From Burkholderiaceae bacterium (GTDB taxonomy: Bacteria > Pseudomonadota > Gammaproteobacteria > Burkholderiales > Burkholderiaceae): DNA of 5,483 bases. Positions 1-4,982 of this stretch are shown piece after piece. The position numbers were made by a program, and so were the translations under genes. The first letter of the stretch is position 1. The number at the start of each line of letters is the position of its first letter. The notes under the pieces were generated by a model that did not search any database, had not been told where the DNA came from, and was given only the letters and a program-made list of their open reading frames with translations. The stretch covers positions 1-5,483 of the forward strand of contig JALORV010000148.1 in NCBI GenBank assembly GCA_025458735.1, read 5' to 3'.

Positions 1-6
1 TGCCGG

Positions 7-573
7 CTAGGACGGTCCACTGGTCGCCACGTAGGACATCATCACCGCCGCAAGCTCGCCGCGCCGCTCGACCCGAAGCGTCACCGTCACCGGCCCGGCC
101 TGCCACCGGGCCTCGGCCGGCACGTCCGCCGGTCGGGGGCCACTGGGCGCAAGTTCACGGCCGTAGCGCCGTGCGGCGACCACGCGCAGTTCCTCGAATT
201 CGCTCATCGCGGCAGACGGTGCCAGCAGGCGCGTCGGCTGCAGCAGCACCTGCTGCAGGCCGCGCTCGTCGAAGTACAGCTCGGCATTGAAGGCACGCTC
301 CAGGTTCGTTGCCCGCGGCATCACCAGACCGAGCGACAGACCGTTGCCGAGCGACTTCGGCTGCAGGGGCGGCACCGCCTCCGGCAGGACGGTGCGCACA
401 TCGGAAATGCTCATGCCGGGCGACGTCACATGCCACAGCACTTTCTTCTGGCTCAGCAGCAGTGCGGCGATGCACGCCACGACGATGACAACGAAAATGG
501 CTATCCAGCGCATGCGGGCGAACCAGTGATCAGCGGGGCGCTGACATTGCCAGCACTTCGCGCGACCAGCCAT
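7..573 (-). CDS. Membrane-anchored hypothetical protein with possible BamE/SmpA-like periplasmic region
   Basis: I do not recognise a named family for this 188-residue protein. A short N-terminal stretch carries a CxxC pair (C7, C10). One hydrophobic segment follows at about residues 23-40, flanked by Arg before and Lys-Lys after. This suggests a single-pass inner-membrane anchor or uncleaved signal with the remaining ~145 residues outside the cytoplasm. After the membrane segment, a 'PGMSISDV' stretch (about 52-59) resembles the G-M-(S/T)-x-x-x-V motif of BamE/SmpA-like lipoproteins, and an 'LYFDERG' strand-turn lies near residue 100; this is only a loose likeness. There is no lipobox. The ATG at 571-573 is preceded by only a weak AGGG about 10 bases upstream. 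An ATG at 511-513 (M21), right before the hydrophobic segment, is an alternative start that would drop the CxxC. The gene is divergent from the reductase-family gene at 628. The open frame and membrane topology are clear; the function is unknown. Confidence 0.72.
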   Translation of the reverse strand: MAGRAKCWQCQRPADHWFARMRWIAIFVVIVVACIAALLLSQKKVLWHVTSPGMSISDVRTVLPEAVPPLQPKSLGNGLSLGLVMPRATNLERAFNAELYFDERGLQQVLLQPTRLLAPSAAMSEFEELRVVAARRYGRELAPSGPRPADVPAEARWQAGPVTVTLRVERRGELAAVMMSYVATSGPS

Positions 574-627
574 CTGGGGCTAGCCCTGATCTGAACGCGG
601 AAGGCGCCGATCAAAGGCCCAAGGACC

Positions 628-1515
628 ATGAAGACGCAGTACTACACCGCCGCCAGCCTGGATGGGTTCATTGCGACCGAGGACGACTCGCTGGACTGGC
701 TGTTTCCGCTTGGGAATTTCGGCGATACCGGCTACCCGGCTTTCATCGCAGAAGTGGGAGCCCTGGCCATGGGCGCCACCACCTACGAGTGGATCGTGCG
801 CCATGCGGACACGGTTGCCGAAGAAACCGGCACGCCCTGGCCCTACACGCAGCCGGCCTGGGTCTTCACCCACCGCGAGCTGCCCCGAGTTGAACAGGCG
901 GACGTTCGCTTCGTGCGAGGCAGCGTCGCCGCGGTTCACCCGGACATGGTCAAGGCCGCCGGCAACAGGAACGTATGGGTCGTAGGCGGCGGCGACCTCG
1001 CCGGTCAGTTCCATGACAATGGACTGCTGGATGAAGCCATCATTCAACTGGCTTCCGTCACTCTTGGCCAAGGCAAGCCGCTGTTCCCACGCCGTGTGAC
1101 AAGTCCACCGTGGCGCCTCGAGCCAGCGCTCCACGGCGGCCGACTAGCGCCAGCGCGCACCGGTGCGCGGGTCGCTGCAGGCACAGGACCTCAGTTCGCA
1201 GGAACAGCGGACCGCACCACTGCGCCCTGGCGCGGCACCGCGAGTGCCAGGGCGCGCCGATCCAGCACAGGCTCAGCGGCGCGAAGCCGTCGGTTCAGTA
1301 CGCGATCTCGGCCGCCTTGCGGCCCGCCAGGAAGCCGCCGACGACGGCTGCCAGCAGCCCGTTGCCTTCCAGATAGCCGCCGCCGGCGTCACCGGAGATG
1401 CCGCGTGCGGCACCGCCGGCGGCGAGCAGGTTGGGCAGCGCGCTGCCGAGCATCTGTTCGCCGCGGAAGGTACGCCCGAATTCGTCCATGTCCTGCTCGA
1501 AGGCCAGCGCGTTGA
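628..1515 (+). CDS. Dihydrofolate reductase family protein (RibD C-terminal-like), with aberrant C-terminus
   Basis: Residues 1-165 follow the small stand-alone dihydrofolate-reductase/RibD C-terminal family, whose members are typically about 180-190 residues long and are presumed NAD(P)H-dependent reductases of unknown substrate. Seen here: the N-terminal strand and loop 'YYTAASLDGFIA' (5-16), 'DWLF' (23-26), 'AMGATTYEW' (47-55), 'WVFTHR' (78-83), the nucleotide-binding 'VVGGGDLAGQF' (118-128), the 'LLDE' stretch (133-136) and 'PLFPRR' (151-156). The start is the family's usual one, with AAAGG and AAGGA purine tracts just upstream (613-625). After 'RLE' (codon 165, ending at 1122) the expected last 15-20 residues, usually a strand like F-x-E-L-x-Y-x-V, are absent in all three forward frames. 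The frame continues for 130 residues of Arg/Ala/Ser/Pro-rich sequence, the last ~220 bases antisense to the flavoprotein gene. I read that tail as chance read-through after a deletion or rearrangement, so the gene may be a recent pseudogene. The family assignment of the first 165 residues is strong; the annotated end is not. Confidence 0.7.
   Translation: MKTQYYTAASLDGFIATEDDSLDWLFPLGNFGDTGYPAFIAEVGALAMGATTYEWIVRHADTVAEETGTPWPYTQPAWVFTHRELPRVEQADVRFVRGSVAAVHPDMVKAAGNRNVWVVGGGDLAGQFHDNGLLDEAIIQLASVTLGQGKPLFPRRVTSPPWRLEPALHGGRLAPARTGARVAAGTGPQFAGTADRTTAPWRGTASARARRSSTGSAARSRRFSTRSRPPCGPPGSRRRRLPAARCLPDSRRRRHRRCRVRHRRRRAGWAARCRASVRRGRYARIRPCPARRPAR
1154..1169. repeat. 16-bp perfect palindrome in the convergent junction
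   Basis: The sequence CGCGCACCGGTGCGCG is self-complementary over all 16 bases, centred between 1161 and 1162. It lies about 30 bases past the last recognisable codon of the reductase-family gene. It could be an operator-like site or a by-product of the very GC-rich composition; nothing nearby decides between these. Confidence 0.45.
1222..1255. terminator. GC-rich hairpin between convergent genes, possible bidirectional terminator
   Basis: Arms 1222-1231 (GCGCCCTGGC) and 1246-1255 (GCCAGGGCGC) are perfect reverse complements separated by 14 bases. A C-G pair and a G-T wobble could extend the stem inward. The hairpin begins 40 bases past the flavoprotein stop codon and about 100 bases past the last conserved codon of the reductase-family gene, where a shared terminator of convergent genes would sit. 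Neither side has a T-run, so a classic intrinsic terminator is not shown. It may instead be a 3'-end stabilising structure. Confidence 0.4.
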
Positions 1516-2590
1516 CCAGCGCCACCGACTGCTCCAGCCCCTGTGGTTCGATGCCGAGCCGCTCGGCCAGTTCGCGCAGCGTCGGGCCGCGCTTGATCAG
1601 GCCCTTGGCGACGGCTTCGGGGTAGTTCGGCATCGCCAGGCCGACTTCGTGGATGCGCTCGTCATAGATGTTGAACGCGATGCCTTCGGGCTGCGCCAGC
1701 ACGAACAGCGCGCTCTCCGAATAGCCCTCGTGCTCGTTGCCGAAGCGTTCGCCGAGGCGATTGACCTGGATCGCGCCCTCGGTCATCAGCGCCCACGGCA
1801 GCTGCAGCCGCTGCGGCATGACGACCGAACTGTGCGCCTGGAAGCCGTCCAGGTCCTCGATCGCTGCGCCCAGTTCCTCGCCCCAGCCGAGGGCATCGCC
1901 ACGGCTGCCGTCATGACCCGCGAACGGCAGCGCGCGCACGTCCGGCAGATGGCGCGCGACCAGTTCGACGTTGCCGGCAAAGCCGTTGGTGGCGAGCACC
2001 AGCGCCGAGCAGCCGATATCGATCGGTTCGCGGCCGCCGCGCAGGCAGCGCACGCCGCGCACGCGCTGGTCGGCATCGACGTAGAGTTCCGTCACGCGCG
2101 CGCCGGGCTGCAGGCGTACTCCTCCAGCGGCCAGCGCGCGGTACAGCGCCGACAGCAGCGCGGTGCCGCCGCGCTCGGCCAGCGCGTGCATGCGTGGACG
2201 GCCGTGACCCGGCGGCAGGCCGTCGACCAGTTCGAAGCGGAGGCCGGCGACGCGCTCCAGCCAGGCCAGCGTGCCGGCCGCTTCCTGCGTGTAAGCCTCG
2301 ACCAGATGGGCCGCGGAGCGGCCGTTGGACTTCGCCTGGATGTCGGCCGCGAACTGCGCCGGCGAATCGTCGACCTCGCGCGCGCGCTGCGCGTCGGTGC
2401 CGGCCGCCGGGATCATCCCGGACGACAACGCGGTGGCGCCGGTCGGCGTGGCGTCGCCGTCGAGCACGAGCACCTTGGCGCCGGCGTCGCGGGCGGCGAG
2501 CGCCGCCAGCGCGCCGGCCGCACCGGCGCCGACGACGATCACCGGCACCGAGCTGGCGAAAGTCGGAAGGCGGTCGCGCACGATCGGCAT
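1295..2590 (-). CDS. FAD-dependent oxidoreductase (fumarate reductase/3-ketosteroid dehydrogenase-type flavoprotein)
   Basis: This 431-residue protein belongs to the FAD-binding family 2 flavoproteins (fumarate reductase, tricarballylate dehydrogenase, 3-ketosteroid 1-dehydrogenase), which add or remove hydrogen across a C-C bond next to a carbonyl or carboxylate. The Rossmann dinucleotide motif GAGAAG lies at 21-26. The acidic residue ending the second strand, expected to bind the FAD ribose, is D44. The 'TALSSGMIPAAGT' stretch (53-65) is the usual second FAD-contact segment. A 'GHGRPRMH' loop (128-135) resembles a conserved substrate-side loop of the family. The C-terminal FAD motif is 'AGG' (391-393) followed by 'GYLEGNGLL' (405-413), nearer to the steroid-dehydrogenase type than to the R-x-G-G-N form of fumarate reductases. 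There is no secretion signal, heme or iron-sulphur motif, so it is probably a soluble cytoplasmic enzyme. GGAG (2596-2599) sits 5 bases before the ATG. It starts 28 bases after the amidase stop, so the two are likely co-transcribed. The family call is firm; the substrate is unknown. Confidence 0.9.
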   Translation of the reverse strand: MPIVRDRLPTFASSVPVIVVGAGAAGALAALAARDAGAKVLVLDGDATPTGATALSSGMIPAAGTDAQRAREVDDSPAQFAADIQAKSNGRSAAHLVEAYTQEAAGTLAWLERVAGLRFELVDGLPPGHGRPRMHALAERGGTALLSALYRALAAGGVRLQPGARVTELYVDADQRVRGVRCLRGGREPIDIGCSALVLATNGFAGNVELVARHLPDVRALPFAGHDGSRGDALGWGEELGAAIEDLDGFQAHSSVVMPQRLQLPWALMTEGAIQVNRLGERFGNEHEGYSESALFVLAQPEGIAFNIYDERIHEVGLAMPNYPEAVAKGLIKRGPTLRELAERLGIEPQGLEQSVALVNALAFEQDMDEFGRTFRGEQMLGSALPNLLAAGGAARGISGDAGGGYLEGNGLLAAVVGGFLAGRKAAEIAY

Positions 2591-2618
2591 GGCGGCTCCG
2601 GGGTCGCGGTCTGCGCGC

Positions 2619-3941
2619 CTAGCTGCGCGCGAACTGCTGCTCGATCCAGTGGGCGGCCGCGAGCGCCCGGGTGTCTTCGCCCGGACGCGCGATCACCTGC
2701 AGGCCGAGCGGCAGACCGGATTCACCATGCGCCAGTTCGCGCGGCAGCGGCACATTGATCTGCGGACCGCCGAGCAGGTGCCACGGCCGGTTGAACTGCG
2801 GGTCTCCGGTGGCGCCGAGGCCCTGCGGCGCCTCGCCTGCAGCGCTGGGCGCGAGCAGCACGTCGGCATCGCCGAACAGGCGGCCGATCGCCGCCGCGGC
2901 GGCGCGGCCGAGCTGCAAGGCCTCGACATAGTCGGGCGCACTGACGCCGCGGCCTTCGTCGATCAGCGCCACCAGCCGGCCCGACAGCAGCTCCCGGCGA
3001 TACTGCGCTTCCGGCCCGAGCGCCCGCGCGGTCTCGAACAGCTGGACCGTGCGCTGGGCGTCGGCCAGCCGCGTGAAAGCCGGCTCGTCCCGCTCCGGTT
3101 CGTAAGGCCAGGCCAGCTCGCGTACCCGGGCGCCGCGCCCCGCGAGCAGACGCGCTGCGCGTTCCAGCGCAGCCTGCATCGACGGCGCGAGTTGCGCCGA
3201 CCACGGCGTGGCTGTCCAAGCGATCGACGGCGCTGAACCGCCGTTGGCCACATGCTGCCACTGCGGCTGCAGCGCCAGCACCGCAGCCACCAGCGCGACA
3301 TCCTCGACACTGCGGGCGAAGGCGCCGACGACGTCGAGCGTGTCGGACACGGCCTTGACACCGGCGCGCGGCACCGCTCCGCGCGTCGGCACGAAGCCCA
3401 CCACGCCGCAGTAGGCGGCCGGCCGGATCACCGACCCGGCCGTCTGCGTGCCGAGCGCGAAGGGCGCCATGTGAGCCGCGACTGCGGCCGCCGAACCGCT
3501 CGATGAGCCACCAGGCGTATGCGCCAGCGCATGCGGGTTGCGCGTCGGGCCCGGCGTGAAGTTCGCCAGCTCGGCCGTCACGGTCTTGCCGATCACGTAG
3601 GCGCCGCCGCTGCGCAGCGCCGCGACACAGGCTGCATCGGACTGCGGCACATGGCCGAGGAAGATGGACGAACCGTACTCGCTGGGAATGTCGGCCGTGT
3701 CGATGTTGTCCTTCACGGCCACCGGCAGCCCGTGCAGCGGGCCGCGCCACTCGAGCCGGTCGTACTCGCGCGCCGTCTGCAGCGCCCGCGCGGCATCGAT
3801 CCACGCGAAGGCCCGCACCTCGGGCTCGCGCTCGCGCACCGCATCCAGGAACGAGTGCGTGATCGCCTCGCAGCTGGCGTCGTGGGCAGCGATCATGCGT
3901 GCCAGCTGCGTGGCAGGCAGGCGGTTCAGTGGTGTCTTCAT
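2619..3941 (-). CDS. Amidase signature family hydrolase
   Basis: This 440-residue protein has the normal length for amidase-signature enzymes, which hydrolyse amide (sometimes ester) bonds to a carboxylate plus ammonia or an amine through a Ser-cisSer-Lys triad. The triad is intact. K77 lies in 'GLPVAVKDN', the cis-Ser S146 in 'GGSSSGS' (144-150), and the nucleophile S170 in 'TQTAGSVIRPA'. The spacings (93 residues from Lys to nucleophile, 24 from cis-Ser to nucleophile) match well-studied members such as malonamidase E2. The stretch 'GYVIGKT'-like 'AYVIGKTVTAE' (114-124) is also typical. No GatB or GatC partner is adjacent and the C-terminal half is not GatA-like, so a stand-alone catabolic amidase is more likely than the tRNA amidotransferase subunit. 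There is no signal peptide, so it is expected in the cytoplasm. The start has GGGGAG (3945-3950) 3 bases before the ATG. It is the first gene of a probable two-gene unit with the downstream flavoprotein. The substrate cannot be predicted. Confidence 0.92.
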   Translation of the reverse strand: MKTPLNRLPATQLARMIAAHDASCEAITHSFLDAVREREPEVRAFAWIDAARALQTAREYDRLEWRGPLHGLPVAVKDNIDTADIPSEYGSSIFLGHVPQSDAACVAALRSGGAYVIGKTVTAELANFTPGPTRNPHALAHTPGGSSSGSAAAVAAHMAPFALGTQTAGSVIRPAAYCGVVGFVPTRGAVPRAGVKAVSDTLDVVGAFARSVEDVALVAAVLALQPQWQHVANGGSAPSIAWTATPWSAQLAPSMQAALERAARLLAGRGARVRELAWPYEPERDEPAFTRLADAQRTVQLFETARALGPEAQYRRELLSGRLVALIDEGRGVSAPDYVEALQLGRAAAAAIGRLFGDADVLLAPSAAGEAPQGLGATGDPQFNRPWHLLGGPQINVPLPRELAHGESGLPLGLQVIARPGEDTRALAAAHWIEQQFARS

Positions 3942-3948
3942 GGGCTCC

Positions 3949-3990
3949 CCGGGTGATCGAATCTACCTCAGCGGGCCGCCGCGCACCCGG
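3949..3990 (-). promoter_or_regulatory. Inverted repeat overlapping the amidase leader and ribosome binding site
   Basis: Arms CCGGGTG (3949-3955) and CACCCGG (3984-3990) are perfect 7-bp reverse complements, 28 bases apart. In the minus-strand transcript the proximal arm abuts and partly shares the GGGGAG ribosome binding site (3945-3950) of the amidase, so the fold could limit translation initiation. A 'TAGATT' hexamer just upstream on the minus strand is a weak -10 candidate without a matching -35. In such GC-rich DNA a 7-bp match can be chance. Confidence 0.25.
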
Positions 3991-4004
3991 CGAGCGGTCA
4001 AGCA

Positions 4005-4030
4005 ATAAGAACGCCCGCAGGCGCCCTTAT
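4005..4030 (-). terminator. Probable terminator of the esterase-dehydrogenase unit
   Basis: On the minus strand this segment folds into an 11-pair stem with a 4-base loop (TGCG). ATAAG pairs with CTTAT, two G-U wobbles follow, then CGCC pairs with GGCG. The wobbles become A-C mismatches on the plus strand, so the structure favours minus-strand RNA. The 3' side ends in TTCTTATTGCTT, a broken T-rich tail. It lies about 125 bases past the dehydrogenase stop codon and ahead of the amidase start, where a terminator separating the two units would be expected. The imperfect T-tract lowers confidence. Confidence 0.5.
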
Positions 4031-4033
4031 GCG

Positions 4034-4061
4034 GATGGCCGCGGTGAACGTTGCGGCCATC
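4034..4061. repeat. 9-bp inverted repeat with 10-base spacer
   Basis: Arms GATGGCCGC (4034-4042) and GCGGCCATC (4053-4061) are exact reverse complements, with AACGTT within the spacer on either strand. The repeat sits between the terminator-like hairpin and the dehydrogenase stop codon. It could be a second transcript-end hairpin or a regulator binding site. No T-run follows on either side. Confidence 0.4.
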
Positions 4062-4091
4062 GATGCAATGACGGGCAGCGCGCGTGCTTGT

Positions 4092-4124
4092 CGGCGCGCC
4101 GCGGAGGCGGCGAGCGGCGCGCCG
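4092..4124. repeat. 11-bp all-GC hairpin downstream of the dehydrogenase gene
   Basis: CGGCGCGCCGC (4092-4102) and GCGGCGCGCCG (4114-4124) are exact reverse complements with an 11-base loop. Each arm also contains the self-complementary CGGCGCGCCG, so the two copies read as a direct repeat as well. It starts about 30 bases after the dehydrogenase stop codon in minus-strand RNA. It is a candidate 3'-end stabilising or pausing structure, with no T-tract. Confidence 0.4.
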
Positions 4125-4154
4125 CGCGGAGGGCAAGCGGCGCGCTGCAACCGC

Positions 4155-4982
4155 TCAGAGGAACAGGTCGGGCAGCAGCTGCCGGCTGCCCGGAACCACG
4201 GAGTACCGGCCGAAGTCGGTGACGCCCGCTTTCTTCAGCACCTCTTCGTCGATGAAGAAATTGCCGGTCGTGGTCGCGGCGTCGGCGGTCAGCACGGCGT
4301 AGGCCGCGTCGGCCATGATCTCCGGCGACCGGCAGTGCTCGGGCTGGATGCCGGGGATCATCTGCAGCGCCGCGGTCTGGATCACCGTGCGCGGCCACAG
4401 CGCGTTGACGCCGATGCCGTAGCTGCGGAACTCCTCGGCGTGCCCGAGCACGCACATGCTCATGCCGTACTTGGCCATCGTGTAGGCCACGTGCGGCGCG
4501 AACCAGCGCGCCTCCATGTTGAGCGGCGGCGACAGCGTCAGCACGTGCGGATTGCGCTTGCGCTCGCCGGACTGCTTGAGGTACGGCAGGCAGGCCTGCG
4601 TGCACAGGAAGGTGCCGCGCGCGTTGACGCCCATCATCAGGTCGAAGCGCTTCATCGGGGTCGCTTCGGTGGGCGTCAGGTTGATCGCACTGGCGTTGTT
4701 GACGAGGATGTCGATCCCGCCGAAGGCTTCGGCCGTCCGCTTCGCGGCGGCCACCACCTGCTCCTCGTCGCGGATGTCGCACTGGATGGCGAGGGCCTTG
4801 CCGCCGGCAGCCTCGATCTCGGCGGCAGCCGTGTGGATCGTGCCCGGCAGCTTCGGGTTCGGATCGACGGTCTTGGCCGCAATCGCGACGTTGGCGCCGT
4901 CCGCCGCCGCGCGCTTGACGATGGCCAGGCCGATGCCGCGCGAGGCGCCGGAGATGAAAATGGTCTTGCCCTTGAGGTTCAT
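4155..4982 (-). CDS. Short-chain dehydrogenase/reductase, HSDL2-like (AtuG-like)
   Basis: This 275-residue protein is a classical-fold SDR oxidoreductase, an NAD(P)-dependent alcohol/carbonyl enzyme. It is close in pattern to the N-terminal SDR domain of eukaryotic HSDL2 and to bacterial AtuG-type dehydrogenases of acyclic terpene (citronellol) catabolism. The cofactor motif SGASRGIG is at 11-18, NNAS at 95-98, the structural Asn N120 in 'GVNARGT', the catalytic Ser S151 in 'LSPPLN', and the active-site pair Y167-xxx-K171 in 'AYTMAKYG'. Family hallmarks are 'AAKT.DPNPKLPGTI' (35-49), 'WFAPH' (160-164), 'NALWP' (193-197), 'GNFFIDEE' (240-247) and the ending 'PDLFL'. It lacks the C-terminal SCP2 sterol-carrier domain of animal HSDL2, as bacterial members usually do. 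The start was chosen at 4982, not an upstream in-frame ATG, because the family begins here. CGGAG (4988-4992) lies 5 bases ahead, and the ATG overlaps the esterase stop as ATGA, implying translational coupling. The family is certain; the substrate is inferred only as a hydrophobic alcohol or ketone. Confidence 0.93.
   Translation of the reverse strand: MNLKGKTIFISGASRGIGLAIVKRAAADGANVAIAAKTVDPNPKLPGTIHTAAAEIEAAGGKALAIQCDIRDEEQVVAAAKRTAEAFGGIDILVNNASAINLTPTEATPMKRFDLMMGVNARGTFLCTQACLPYLKQSGERKRNPHVLTLSPPLNMEARWFAPHVAYTMAKYGMSMCVLGHAEEFRSYGIGVNALWPRTVIQTAALQMIPGIQPEHCRSPEIMADAAYAVLTADAATTTGNFFIDEEVLKKAGVTDFGRYSVVPGSRQLLPDLFL

Noticed and set aside
577..586. 10-bp palindrome GGGCTAGCCC in the divergent intergenic gap as an operator
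   Set aside because: Too short, and only 4 bases from the minus-strand start. No flanking promoter elements support it.
580..1134. 184-codon open frame on the minus strand opposite the reductase-family gene
   Set aside because: It is a mirror of a well-recognised coding region, shows no family features and has no convincing ribosome binding site.
1123..1294. Integron attC site or other recombination site at the reductase gene end
   Set aside because: The palindromes lack the paired GTTRRRY/RYYYAAC core sites, and no integrase or cassette array is present.
1163..2758. 531-codon plus-strand open frame opposite the flavoprotein gene
   Set aside because: Its Arg/Ala/Gln/His-rich composition is typical of antisense frames in GC-rich genes, and the opposite strand encodes a protein with clear FAD motifs.
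2325..3236. 303-codon plus-strand open frame spanning the flavoprotein-amidase junction
   Set aside because: It crosses two real genes on the other strand with no recognisable domain; a GC-driven shadow.
2619..3941. Identification of the amidase as GatA of the tRNA amidotransferase
   Set aside because: No gatB or gatC neighbour, and the C-terminal half lacks GatA-like sequence; a flavoprotein partner points to a stand-alone amidase.
2722..4005. 427-codon minus-strand frame overlapping the amidase in another register
   Set aside because: Low-complexity Arg/Ala/Gly sequence with no motifs; the amidase frame has the complete Lys-Ser-Ser triad.
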